Position numbers and translations under genes: made by a program. Under the pieces are notes generated by a model. That model was given only the letters and a program-made list of their open reading frames with translations, was not told where the DNA came from and did no database searches. From NCBI GenBank assembly GCA_017432285.1, contig JAFRJM010000022.1, positions 57,050-121,049 of the forward strand: a DNA stretch of 64,000 nt, given 5' to 3'. The first letter of the stretch is position 1; every line of letters begins with the position of its first letter. Positions 34,103 to 41,953 of the stretch are shown here, in pieces. Source of the DNA: Oscillospiraceae bacterium (GTDB lineage Bacteria > Bacillota > Clostridia > Oscillospirales > Ruminococcaceae).

Positions 34103-34675
34103 ATGGCAGATAAAAAATTCAACGCTCTCGAAGCATTGAAAGAGAAATTCACAAAGAAGACCGAGACCGCTGCAACAGCAGCCGCTGAGGCCGTAAAGCC
34201 CGTTCAGGCAGCTGCAGCTCAGGCAACTGCAAAAACTGACAACGCAAAACTCGCTCAGGAAGCCGCTGCAAAGGCCGCCGCTGCAAAAGAAGCAGCTGCT
34301 GCAAAAGAGAAAGTCACTTCCGGACGTCCTATCGCTACAGCAAGACCCATGGCAGCCGCCACACCCAAGAAGTCCGTTGATGAGCTGGCAAAAGAAGTCA
34401 TTCGCGGAGACTGGGGCAATGGCCAGGAGCGCAAGGACAAACTCGCAGCCGCAGGCTACAACTATGACGAGGTCCAGGACAGAGTCAACGCCATCCTCTA
34501 TGGCAATACAACCACAGCTACTCCTCTCTCAGCAACAAAGAAGAGCGTAGAAGAGATCGCCAAGGAAGTCATCCGCGGCAACTGGGGCAATGGCCAGGAG
34601 CGCAAGGACAAACTCGCAGCCGCAGGCTACAACTATGATGAAGTACAGGCAAAGGTAAACGAGCTTCTCAAATAA
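34103..34675 (+). CDS. Alanine-rich protein with two CW_7 (Cpl-7) repeats
   Basis: A 190-residue protein with a Lys/Ala-rich helical N-terminal half (about 1-95, strings of AAAKAAAAKEAAAAK) and two near-identical repeats of about 40 residues (about 92-131 and 150-190). Each repeat has SV(D/E)ELAKEVIRGxWGNGQERK and LAAAGYNYDEVQ. The repeats match the Cpl-7 cell-wall-binding module of phage and bacterial lysins. No signal peptide, membrane helix or catalytic domain is seen, which is odd for a wall-binding protein. GGAGG precedes the ATG; a strong terminator follows. Confidence 0.78.
   Translation: MADKKFNALEALKEKFTKKTETAATAAAEAVKPVQAAAAQATAKTDNAKLAQEAAAKAAAAKEAAAAKEKVTSGRPIATARPMAAATPKKSVDELAKEVIRGDWGNGQERKDKLAAAGYNYDEVQDRVNAILYGNTTTATPLSATKKSVEEIAKEVIRGNWGNGQERKDKLAAAGYNYDEVQAKVNELLK
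34410..34638 (+). repeat. Two identical 58-base direct repeats inside the CW_7 gene
   Basis: 34410-34467 and 34581-34638 are identical at all 58 bases (both begin ACTGGGGCAATGGCC). Synonymous positions are conserved too, so the duplication is recent or maintained by gene conversion. Confidence 0.85.
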
Positions 34676-34691
34676 TCCTTAATCTACAAGT

Positions 34692-34725
34692 AAGGCCGCT
34701 GTTAAACAACAGCGGCCTTTTTTGT
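34692..34725. terminator. Strong bidirectional terminator
   Basis: A perfect 12-bp stem AAGGCCGCTGTT / AACAGCGGCCTT with a four-base loop and TTTTTT on the plus strand. It separates the CW_7 gene from the convergent GDSL hydrolase. Confidence 0.9.
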
Positions 34726-34735
34726 TCGTATATTG

Positions 34736-35458
34736 TCAGAAGATAAGGTTATCATCCCAGAGATCGCGGAGCTTCGAGAACACGAATGACGCGATAGCGC
34801 TGTTTCCGGCAGCGTTCGGGTGGACCCCGTCTACAAAATACTCCGGGTGTCCCTCCGTGTATTTGTACAGGTCTATGACAGACAGATTGTACTCTTCTGC
34901 TAGTCTTCCGAGGATCGGGATGATCTCGTCCTTTATGACATCATCGCTGATGTCAAAGGCTATCTTTCCTTTCTTGTTCGGGAATGCCTTAGGCGGGAAC
35001 AGAACGATGACTCTTCCTCCTGTAGCCTTCAGATCTTCCAGCATCTCTCTGACATTTGCTTCGTAATTCTTCGCGTTCCAGTTGTACGGTTTGGAATCGT
35101 TCGTGCCCAGCATATACAGATATGTATCCGCCTTCACGGACAGGGCGGTAGCAAAGAAGTCTGTGCTCCGGTACGGTTTGTCCCCTTCGTTCTGAGCAGT
35201 CGCGCCGCTGATACCGTAATTCAGGACCTGGCAGTCCACTCCAAGCAACTTTTCCAGAAGATACGGCCATGCCTGGCTCTTTCTTGCCATGACGACACCC
35301 GCGCCGAAGGTGATGCTGTCTCCGACGCACGCTAGATAACGTTTCTTTGGATTAGGTTTGTCCTTCTTGGGCTGGGTCATATACCATGCCGCTCCGCCTG
35401 CCGCAGCTACGGCAGCAGTGACGGCAGCAGCAACCAATGCAGTCGTTCTTCGTTTCAT
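34736..35458 (-). CDS. Membrane-anchored SGNH/GDSL hydrolase
   Basis: A 240-residue protein with an N-terminal Ala-rich signal or anchor (about 5-27) and a complete SGNH catalytic set: Ser in VGDSITFGAG (about 46), Gly in NYGISGATAQNEG, Asn in LGTNDS (about 117), and Asp/His in VDGVHPNAAG (about 215-218). Typical activities are lipase, acetyl-esterase or acyl-transfer on cell-surface glycans. It lies 29 bases after the aminopeptidase gene. The substrate is unknown. Confidence 0.85.
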   Translation of the reverse strand: MKRRTTALVAAAVTAAVAAAGGAAWYMTQPKKDKPNPKKRYLACVGDSITFGAGVVMARKSQAWPYLLEKLLGVDCQVLNYGISGATAQNEGDKPYRSTDFFATALSVKADTYLYMLGTNDSKPYNWNAKNYEANVREMLEDLKATGGRVIVLFPPKAFPNKKGKIAFDISDDVIKDEIIPILGRLAEEYNLSVIDLYKYTEGHPEYFVDGVHPNAAGNSAIASFVFSKLRDLWDDNLIF

Positions 35459-35487
35459 CTTTATCCTCCTGTGTATTCACCAAAATG

Positions 35488-36720
35488 TTAGATAACAAAG
35501 TTTCCGTTCTCGAAAATAGCCACTTCCCTGCCGTTATATGTAGTTCCAACTATCCTCAGATCGCTGGTGCCTATCATGAAGTCCACATGAGTGATGGATA
35601 CGTTCATCCCCCGCTCCACCAGTTCCTCTTCGGTCATGTTCTCTGCACCATAGATGCACGGATATGCGCTTCCGAACGCAAAGTGGCAGGATGCATTCTC
35701 ATCAAAGAGAGTGTTGAGGAAAAGGACACCGGATTCGGATATCGGGGAATTGAAAGGAACCAGAGCGCACTCACCGAAGAAAGATGCTCCTTCATCCACC
35801 GAGATGGCATCCCTGAGTACCTGCTCGCCCTTATCCGCATGCAGTTCGACGATCTTCCCGTCCTTTACTTTGAACCAGAACCCATCCACGATGACACCGT
35901 TCAGGCAAAGAGGCTTGGATGCGACCAGCGTTCCGTTGATCCCGTTTTTGTCAGGAAGCGTGAACACCTCTTCTGTGGGCATGTTGGGTGAGAAGTATAC
36001 TCCGGACCTCGCTTTCTCGTTTCCACCTGCCCAGTAGTGCCCTGCGGGCAGTTCAACTGTGACATCTGTGCCTATGGAGTTAGTATATCTCAGGCTCTTA
36101 AAATTATACGCATTTAGCAGCTCGACGTGTCTCTGTATCTCTCTCGTATGCTGTCTCCAGTTCTCCAGAGTCTTTCCTTCCTCGACATAGCAGGAACTGA
36201 AGATCTCCTTCCACATCCTCTCTATGCCTTCTCCGATATCCAGGTCCGGGAACACTGCCTTAGCCCAGGCTGCGGTCGGGATGGAGCATACGCACCACGT
36301 GAAATCGTTATTCATCTCTCTCTTGCGGAAATCCTCCAGAGCCTTGCCTCTGCTGATCTGAGCCCTGCGCATCCTGTCTGGGTCCGCATCCTTGAGGTTT
36401 TCCGGATCCGTTGATGCAATGGACAGCCATGCTGCTCCTTCAGCTGATACCTTGTCCAGCATAAGGACATCCCACTCGTATGGCTCATCGAACACTTCAT
36501 CGTCCGCATAGAGAAAATGATATTTTGTTATAGTGTCATCTGACCAGCGCATAAGGACATCCTTGCATCCTGCTTCATAGGCAGCTTCTGCGCACAGCCT
36601 TGCGAAAAATGCTCCTTCTACAGGGCAGTTGATGACGAGTCTCTGTCCCTTTTGAAGATTGACTCCTTCTTCGATGACCAGTCTGGCATATTCTTTCTGT
36701 AATTCCTTCAGATGCTTCAT
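35488..36720 (-). CDS. M29 family aminopeptidase (AmpS/PepS)
   Basis: A 410-residue metallo-aminopeptidase. Family features are KELQKEYARLVIEEGVNLQKGQRLVINCPVEG at the N-terminus, GTDVTVELPAGHYW, the metal-site EEVFTLPDKNGINGTLVASKP (Glu at about 245), FGECALVP and NASCHFAFGSAYP (His at about 335), and THVDFMIG. It removes N-terminal residues from peptides in the cytoplasm. The start at 36720 (GGAG 8 bases before) is used because a longer reading would run back into the tRNA-Pro. Confidence 0.93.
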   Translation of the reverse strand: MKHLKELQKEYARLVIEEGVNLQKGQRLVINCPVEGAFFARLCAEAAYEAGCKDVLMRWSDDTITKYHFLYADDEVFDEPYEWDVLMLDKVSAEGAAWLSIASTDPENLKDADPDRMRRAQISRGKALEDFRKREMNNDFTWCVCSIPTAAWAKAVFPDLDIGEGIERMWKEIFSSCYVEEGKTLENWRQHTREIQRHVELLNAYNFKSLRYTNSIGTDVTVELPAGHYWAGGNEKARSGVYFSPNMPTEEVFTLPDKNGINGTLVASKPLCLNGVIVDGFWFKVKDGKIVELHADKGEQVLRDAISVDEGASFFGECALVPFNSPISESGVLFLNTLFDENASCHFAFGSAYPCIYGAENMTEEELVERGMNVSITHVDFMIGTSDLRIVGTTYNGREVAIFENGNFVI

Positions 36721-36769
36721 TTCACAAGCTCCTTGTATTAGTATCTGAAACAATAATATCACTTTCTCC

Positions 36770-36798
36770 CAAAAAAGAAAAAAGCCGCTGAAGCGGCT
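36770..36798 (-). terminator. Terminator of the tRNA-Pro gene
   Basis: Stem AGCCGC/GCGGCT (36783-36798) followed on the minus strand by a long T-run (TTTTTTCTTTTTT). It lies 7 bases beyond the tRNA 3' end. Confidence 0.85.
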
Positions 36799-36804
36799 CT
36801 TCCC

Positions 36805-36880
36805 TGGTCGGAGTGGCGAGACTCGAACTCGCGGCATCCAGTTCCCAAAACTGGCACGCTACCAACTGCGCTACACCCCG
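36805..36880 (-). tRNA. tRNA-Pro (anticodon TGG)
   Basis: A 76-base cloverleaf on the minus strand. Acceptor CGGGGTG/CACTCCG pairs with one G-T. The anticodon stem CCAGT/ACTGG encloses the loop TTTGGGA, giving TGG. The T arm is GCGAG-TTCGAGT-CTCGC and CCA is encoded. Confidence 0.97.
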
Positions 36881-36948
36881 TCAGATGCGAGAATTATTAT
36901 ATCAAAGCTGTCTGCCAGTTGCAAATGTTTTATGCTACTTTTGCTGTT

Positions 36949-36957
36949 TGCTATAAT
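36949..36957 (+). promoter_or_regulatory. Extended -10 promoter of the ASCH-GDPD operon
   Basis: TGCTATAAT, a perfect TGnTATAAT, 26 bases before the ATG of the ASCH gene. Confidence 0.55.
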
Positions 36958-36983
36958 AGTTTTCAAAGAGAGGAAACACAAGC

Positions 36984-37343
36984 ATGTATCATTTTCTTAT
37001 AAACCCAAGAGCGTTCAAGGCCATACTTGCCGGGACAAAGAAAATCGAAGTCAGGGTATCCACTGATATGGAACCGTTCGACTACTGCTCTCTGGTACCG
37101 GGAGACATCCTGTGCTTTGAAAACACCGAGACCGGTGAGGTATTGTCTGCATCCCTCGTCTCAGCAAAACACTATACGGATTCCGAAGAACTGCTGGAAA
37201 ACGAAGATATCCGTACTACCATGTCAAGCACAGACGATCCTGTTATCGGTGCTGAGAGGCTCCGTTCTTTTCCCGGTTATCGAGAAGGCATGATAAAGAA
37301 CGGTGTCTGGGCTCTCCATCTGTGCGATCCGAAACTGTTGTAA
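36984..37343 (+). CDS. ASCH domain protein
   Basis: A 119-residue protein with the ASCH fold pattern: FLINPRAFKAILAGTKKIEVRVSTD (the GxKxxExR motif at about 17-25), then PGDILCFENTETGEVLSASLV. ASCH is a PUA-like beta-barrel that binds RNA or modified nucleosides; some members hydrolyse N4-acetylcytidine. It has an extended -10 promoter and is 15 bases ahead of the GDPD gene. The substrate is not known. Confidence 0.8.
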   Translation: MYHFLINPRAFKAILAGTKKIEVRVSTDMEPFDYCSLVPGDILCFENTETGEVLSASLVSAKHYTDSEELLENEDIRTTMSSTDDPVIGAERLRSFPGYREGMIKNGVWALHLCDPKLL

Positions 37344-37358
37344 CATGAAAGGCTTACT

Positions 37359-38099
37359 ATGAAAAAACTTCTTCAAACTGCTGACCACATCCTTATTGGA
37401 GGCCACCGTGGCTGTGAGTGTGAACTTCCAGAAAACTCTATTGCAGCTATGGAGCTAGGTATCCATGACGGCGCGGATTATCTCGAGATCGATGTGCAGC
37501 TTACCAAAGACGATGTGCCTGTAATATATCACGACGTGCGCCTGGAAGACAAAACCCCTCTGACAGGATACGTCCATGAATATACAGAGGCAGAACTCCG
37601 TGCTGTTGTCCCCGGTTTCTGCACCCTGAGAGAAGCGATGAGATGGGGCAAACAGGCAGATGCCTGGTTCGGGCTTGAGCTGAAAGGTGTACCCGTAGAT
37701 ACACAACCGGTAAACATGAGGCTCGTTGAGCTCCTTTCTCAGGTAGTCCGTGAGGAGGGTATGACCGACCATGTCTTCGTGTTCGGACTGGATTTCCAGG
37801 TCCTCCGCCATCTACGCGAAGTCGATCCGGATATCCCTATAGGTCTTATCATTGCCAATGTGCCTCAGGACCCTGTAGCTCTAATGAAGGAGATGGATGC
37901 ATGCATCTATCTCGGTTATATCTGGCAGATGACACCTGAAATTATAAACGATCTGCACGACGCAGGTTTCTATGTAGACGGCGCCATACTGAGAGATAAA
38001 AAGTGGCAGTTAAGGGCAAGAGACATGGGTGTCGACATGTTTGAGACTGATTTCCCGATAGATGACGCCAAGGCGATCACTCCAAGGATCCCAAAATAG
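37359..38099 (+). CDS. Glycerophosphodiester phosphodiesterase
   Basis: A 246-residue GDPD enzyme cleaving glycerophosphodiesters to glycerol 3-phosphate and an alcohol. The catalytic set is present: GGHRGCECELPENSIAAM (His-Arg at about 17-18, later Glu), LEIDVQLTKDDVPVIYHDVRLE (Glu/Asp metal site and second His at about 60), and WFGLELKG (Glu at about 110). It lacks a signal peptide, so it is a cytoplasmic phospholipid turnover enzyme. Likely co-transcribed with the ASCH gene. Confidence 0.93.
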   Translation: MKKLLQTADHILIGGHRGCECELPENSIAAMELGIHDGADYLEIDVQLTKDDVPVIYHDVRLEDKTPLTGYVHEYTEAELRAVVPGFCTLREAMRWGKQADAWFGLELKGVPVDTQPVNMRLVELLSQVVREEGMTDHVFVFGLDFQVLRHLREVDPDIPIGLIIANVPQDPVALMKEMDACIYLGYIWQMTPEIINDLHDAGFYVDGAILRDKKWQLRARDMGVDMFETDFPIDDAKAITPRIPK

Positions 38100-38114
38100 C
38101 AGTCCTACACAAAA

Positions 38115-38147
38115 GGCGAGCCTTCTATAGGCTCGCCAATTCTGTTT
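38115..38147 (+). terminator. Terminator of the ASCH-GDPD operon
   Basis: Perfect 8-bp GC-rich stem GGCGAGCC (38115-38122) / GGCTCGCC (38130-38137), followed by a T-rich AATTCTGTTT. It may also end the convergent ROK gene. Confidence 0.75.
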
Positions 38148-38164
38148 ATATACCTATACCTGTA

Positions 38165-39328
38165 TTAGATAGAACTTAGGAACTCCGAAACGAAGTGGAG
38201 CGCCGCTCCTGCAGCTATGGCCTCGATCTTGAACTGGCAGCTCCTGAGGTAGCTAGCAGTGGTGTCAAAGGTACTTGCCCTTCTTACGATGGTCTTAAGC
38301 TGGGACATGTACGGCTCCATCATTGCGCCGACACTTCCACCGATGATTATCGGACAATCGAACAAAACACGGACGTTTCTTACAGCTATAGCCAGGTCTT
38401 CCAGATATGTGTTCCACACCTTAACTGCCTCTTCGTCCCTGTCATGGAGCATCTCGAAGAATCTACTTATGCTTCCTCCGGAAAGCGATGTAAGCACTGT
38501 GGCACTACAATACGGATCAAGGCATCCCTTCTGTCCGCAGTAGCACTGCTTTCCGTTCCTGTGAATGATAAGATGCCCTACCTCCCCGCTGCGGAAGTTG
38601 TCTCCAATGAACACCTTGTTGTTCATGAAGACCGCCCCGCCAACATTATTGCTGAGCATTATATAGAATCCGGTGTCCTCCGATCCTCCGAGAGTATGGA
38701 GCTCTGCAAAGCATGCTGCGTTGGCATCGTTGAACACTTTTACCGGAAAGCCTATGTGTCTCTCGAAGTCCGCTGCCGTGAGCTCGTTCATATCCAGGAT
38801 CCCGGCATACACGACATTGGTAGCAGTGATATCCGTAAGGGCAGGAACTCCAAGTCCGACTCCAAGGACATCCTTCTCCTTTACCTTGTTCTCTTTAAGG
38901 ATGGCTCGTACGCATTCACCGAGATAGTCCATATATTCCTCGGTCTTCTCATACTGCTTGGTGACGCTGTTTATGGCGATAACCGCCCCCGTAAGATCCA
39001 GAAGCACCGTCGTGACGTAGTTCGTAGATATGTCCAGTCCGACAGCGACCCTTGCCCTTTCATTGAGAGAGAACGTTTCCGCCCGTCTGCCTCCGGTGTG
39101 CCCCACAGTCCCCGATTGCTTGATCAGCCCCAGATTGAGGAGCTCAGTGATATTCTGCCCTATCGTCGGAAGGGACAGATTTAGTTCTTTCTGTATATCC
39201 CTTCTGGATACTGAAGGATTCTCACAGATCAGATTAAAAATAAGGGACCTGTTGATCCCCTTGATCTCATAGCTCGCTGTTCCGCTGTTCCTTTGCCTCA
39301 TGAGAGTATTGTATGCGAGATCTGTCAT
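38165..39328 (-). CDS. ROK family transcriptional regulator (NagC/XylR type)
   Basis: A 387-residue protein. The N-terminal winged helix (about 15-80, NLICENPSVSRRDIQKELNLSLPTIGQNITELL) is followed by an ROK kinase-like ligand domain with AVGLDISTNYV, GEVGHLIIHRNG and the zinc motif CYCGQKGCLDPYCS (about 260-275). Such regulators respond to a free sugar. Its GGAGG lies 10 bases before the ATG. It is divergent from the PNPOx operon across a 317-base spacer with two palindromes, so it is the best candidate regulator of that operon. Confidence 0.9.
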   Translation of the reverse strand: MTDLAYNTLMRQRNSGTASYEIKGINRSLIFNLICENPSVSRRDIQKELNLSLPTIGQNITELLNLGLIKQSGTVGHTGGRRAETFSLNERARVAVGLDISTNYVTTVLLDLTGAVIAINSVTKQYEKTEEYMDYLGECVRAILKENKVKEKDVLGVGLGVPALTDITATNVVYAGILDMNELTAADFERHIGFPVKVFNDANAACFAELHTLGGSEDTGFYIMLSNNVGGAVFMNNKVFIGDNFRSGEVGHLIIHRNGKQCYCGQKGCLDPYCSATVLTSLSGGSISRFFEMLHDRDEEAVKVWNTYLEDLAIAVRNVRVLFDCPIIIGGSVGAMMEPYMSQLKTIVRRASTFDTTASYLRSCQFKIEAIAAGAALHFVSEFLSSI

Positions 39329-39453
39329 GGTCTCTTTTCCTCCTTAAGGACATGCGTCCTGCCTTCCAGGCATGAACAGATAAATAGTGGTTATTTATTG
39401 AATATAACGTTCTTTTGTTTTCTTTTTACATAACTTCAATAAAGTAACAAGCT

Positions 39454-39477
39454 AAAACGGTCATATACGTCCGTTTT
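39454..39477. repeat. Inverted repeat, candidate operator 1
   Basis: AAAACGG (39454-39460) and CCGTTTT (39471-39477) separated by 10 bases, in the gap between the ROK gene and the redox operon. Confidence 0.5.
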
Positions 39478-39496
39478 ATAGGCGTTTCGAACATAA

Positions 39497-39524
39497 AACT
39501 TTTATAAAGTGTTTTATAAAAGTT
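39497..39524. repeat. Perfect 12-bp inverted repeat, candidate operator 2
   Basis: AACTTTTATAAA (39497-39508) and TTTATAAAAGTT (39513-39524) with a four-base centre. No T-run follows as in a terminator; it is 86 bases before the -10 element of the plus-strand operon. Confidence 0.55.
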
Positions 39525-39645
39525 CTTTAGATAATAATAACATAGAAATCAAAGAAAACAAATATTACACAAAATATATCCCCATTTTTATGAGTATTTG
39601 GTATATTTTATATAATGTATTATATGTAGGAGGAAATACACGGCT

Positions 39646-40155
39646 ATGGGCAAGATCGATTTTCAGCACTTCCAAAACTTCTGGATAGAACAGCAGAAAA
39701 CAGCAAAGCACATGCCAGAAGATGAAGCTCTTGCACACATCAAGAACTTCATCAAGAACCATAACACATGCGGGTTCGCCACTGGTTACGGTGACTATAT
39801 CCGCTGTACTCCCATCGAATACACCTATATGAACGATGAGTTCTGGTTCGTATCCGAGGGAGAGAGCAAATTCATAGGACTTGAAAAGAACAGGAACGTA
39901 TCTATGGCTATCTTCGAGTACTATGGCGATGTAAGGGATTCACACGGTCTGCAGGTGATGGGCACCGCAGAACTCTATGATTGCTATTCCGATGAGTTCA
40001 AAAAACTGCTCGCTTTCAAGGGAATAGAATATGATATAGTGAAAGCGGCAAAGGTTGAGGTAGCGGTCGTACGGGTCATCCCGAAAGTCTATGAGATGTA
40101 TGACACGGACTTCACAAAACAGGGATACGATGTACGTCAGATAGTCCGCTTCTGA
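39646..40155 (+). CDS. PNPOx-like (split-barrel) flavoprotein
   Basis: A 169-residue protein of the pyridoxamine 5'-phosphate oxidase-like superfamily. Features: NFIKNHNTCGFATGYGDYIRCTPIEYTYMNDEFWFVSEGESKFIGLEKNRNVSMAIF pattern (about 30-85), the family's FMN-binding barrel. Many members reduce small molecules with FMN or F420 or bind haem. It is first in a four-gene operon; the RBS is AGGAGG but 12 bases from the ATG. Actual vitamin B6 metabolism is unlikely given the neighbours. Confidence 0.8.
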   Translation: MGKIDFQHFQNFWIEQQKTAKHMPEDEALAHIKNFIKNHNTCGFATGYGDYIRCTPIEYTYMNDEFWFVSEGESKFIGLEKNRNVSMAIFEYYGDVRDSHGLQVMGTAELYDCYSDEFKKLLAFKGIEYDIVKAAKVEVAVVRVIPKVYEMYDTDFTKQGYDVRQIVRF

Positions 40156-40247
40156 TACAAAAGAAATGATCGGAAAAAACCGATCCGCTTAGAAAGTTTA
40201 CTAAGCCCGTAAAATGGGCAATAAATTATATTGGAGGAAAAAATTAG

Positions 40248-41111
40248 ATGAAGGTATTACTGGCAGGAGCTTTCGGCAATCTCGGTTTCGAGCTCCTTAA
40301 GGTCCTTGCAGAATCCGGCTATGAGGTCGTTGCGGCTGACCTCAAGGAGAAGGAAGACAACGGCTTTGAAGGCAAATACACCTTCCGTGCCATCGATGCA
40401 ACAGATCCCAGCACCCTTAAAGGCATTTGTGACGGCGTTGATGTGGTTATCACGACCATGGGACTCACCACAGCTTCCACCAAGTTCACATCCTATGACA
40501 TCGACTACCAGGGCAACTTGAACCTCTATAACGAGGCAAAGGCAGCCGGAGTCAAGAAATTCAACTACATTTCCGTTATCGCATGCAAGGAACCCGGTGC
40601 AGAACAGGTACCTATGCTCCACGCAAAAGCCATGATGGAGGATGAGATCCTGAAGGGCGACATAGAATATGTCATATACCGCCCAACCGGATACTTCTAC
40701 GACATAATCAAGGTCTTCAGGCCTTATGTCGAAAAAGGCGAGATGCAGCTTCTGAAGGGCTATCATGATATCAAGGCAAACGTCGTTGACTGCCCGGACT
40801 TCGCAAAGTTCATAGTAGAGCACATGAATGATACCAATTCTATCTATGAGGTAGGCGGCAAAGAGACCTATACATATGAAGAAATGGCAAAGATGTGCTT
40901 CAGAGCAGCTGGTAAACCCACTGTTATCAAGGATTCCCCGATCTGGATGTTCTCGCTGCTCGCAAATCTTCCCATGATCAAAAAGCAGGGCAAACACGAC
41001 ATCATCCTCTTCTCAAAGTGGACTCTTTCTCATGATCTTGTCGGCAAGGATGTGACTGGTGATGCGTCATTTGCTGAGTATGTAAAAGAAGCTTTTGGAG
41101 GTGACAAATAA
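40248..41111 (+). CDS. NAD(P)-binding atypical SDR oxidoreductase (NmrA/epimerase-like)
   Basis: A 287-residue Rossmann protein with the N-terminal LLAGAFGNLGFELLKVLAESG nucleotide-binding loop, DVVITTMG (about 67-74) and AKAAGVKKFNYIS (about 100). It is an atypical short-chain dehydrogenase (SDR-a, YwnB/NmrA-like group) without the classic YxxxK at the normal place; a candidate is YRPTGYF. GGAGG lies 8 bases before the ATG, and the stop overlaps the next ATG by one base (TAATG). Confidence 0.82.
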   Translation: MKVLLAGAFGNLGFELLKVLAESGYEVVAADLKEKEDNGFEGKYTFRAIDATDPSTLKGICDGVDVVITTMGLTTASTKFTSYDIDYQGNLNLYNEAKAAGVKKFNYISVIACKEPGAEQVPMLHAKAMMEDEILKGDIEYVIYRPTGYFYDIIKVFRPYVEKGEMQLLKGYHDIKANVVDCPDFAKFIVEHMNDTNSIYEVGGKETYTYEEMAKMCFRAAGKPTVIKDSPIWMFSLLANLPMIKKQGKHDIILFSKWTLSHDLVGKDVTGDASFAEYVKEAFGGDK

Positions 41112-41938
41112 TGTTCCGTTTAGATCCTTCCTATATAGGCAAAGTATGGCCCGCCTTCATGTGGGGCGTGACCGTTATCGCAGCTCTCGGATGCTGCATG
41201 GGCTTCAAGGAGTTCGTATGGTTCATGTCCGTAGGTTACGGCTTCTCCGTAATGTGCATAGGTATATTCCACCTTGTCTTCGGACTCATCAACGGCACTC
41301 TCACTGCTGCAACAGCAGTTCTGTCTCTTCTGTTCGTTATCTATGGTTACCGCCTCGGCGGATATATCCTCAAGCGCGAGCTTACAAACGCCACATACAA
41401 GAAGACCCTTGAGTCAACCGGATCCACAAAAGCGATGCCTATCCCGGTATCACTCTTTATGTGGGTATACTCAATGCTCATGTACACGGCTCAGACTTCC
41501 GCTGTTTCGTACAGAATCATGAACAGAGCCAATGACAACATCTTTGCATGGATCGGTATCGTGATCATGGCATGTGCTATCCTCGGTGAGGCAACAGCAG
41601 ACAAACAGAAATCCGCAGCAAAGAAGATCAATCCGAAGAGATTCTGCGACACCGGACTGTACAGATATGTCCGCTGCCCCAACTATTTTTCCGAGATCAT
41701 GTTCTGGGTGGGCGTAACTGTCTCCGGTATCGGAGCTGTACAGGGCAAACAGTGGATCATCGTTCTGATCGCCCTCGCACTTATCACCTACATCATGCAC
41801 AACAGTGCATCCCGTCTTGAACTTCGCCACGAAAAGACATACGGTCTGGATCCGGAATATCAGAAATACTCCGACACAGTGCCTCTCCTTTTCCCCTTCA
41901 CCAAGCAGTATCACTCAATGAAGGTATACAGAGACTGA
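41111..41938 (+). CDS. DUF1295 membrane protein (steroid 5-alpha-reductase fold)
   Basis: A 275-residue polytopic protein with about six or seven membrane helices. The C-terminal half has the DUF1295 signature CDTGLYRYVRCPNYFSEIMFWVGV (about 180-205) with the Asn-Tyr and RxPNY pattern that binds NADPH in 3-oxo-5-alpha-steroid 4-dehydrogenase-like enzymes, and ELRHEKTYGLDPEYQKY near the end. The family reduces C=C bonds in lipids or sterols, or methylates isoprenylcysteine. Coupled to the NAD(P)-binding gene by a TAATG overlap. The lipid substrate is unknown. Confidence 0.85.
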   Translation: MFRLDPSYIGKVWPAFMWGVTVIAALGCCMGFKEFVWFMSVGYGFSVMCIGIFHLVFGLINGTLTAATAVLSLLFVIYGYRLGGYILKRELTNATYKKTLESTGSTKAMPIPVSLFMWVYSMLMYTAQTSAVSYRIMNRANDNIFAWIGIVIMACAILGEATADKQKSAAKKINPKRFCDTGLYRYVRCPNYFSEIMFWVGVTVSGIGAVQGKQWIIVLIALALITYIMHNSASRLELRHEKTYGLDPEYQKYSDTVPLLFPFTKQYHSMKVYRD

Positions 41939-41953
41939 CAGGGAGGCACCGAA

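Larger units (their letters stand above)
39329..39645. promoter_or_regulatory. AT-rich divergent control region between the ROK regulator and the redox operon
   Basis: A 317-base gap without a gene. It holds an inverted repeat AAAACGG-N10-CCGTTTT (39454-39477) and a perfect 12-bp palindrome AACTTTTATAAA-GTGT-TTTATAAAAGTT (39497-39524). A TATAAT (39611-39616, -35-like TTATGA at 39588) precedes the 39646 gene. The palindromes lie between the two divergent start sites and are candidate operators. Confidence 0.6.

Noticed and set aside
36721-36837. Longer N-terminus of the M29 aminopeptidase
   Set aside because: The extension runs into the tRNA-Pro gene and its terminator; the ATG at 36720 has a good RBS and family-like start.
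38195-39184. 329-codon plus-strand open frame opposite the ROK gene
   Set aside because: Antisense shadow of a well-supported ROK regulator; no RBS or family signature.
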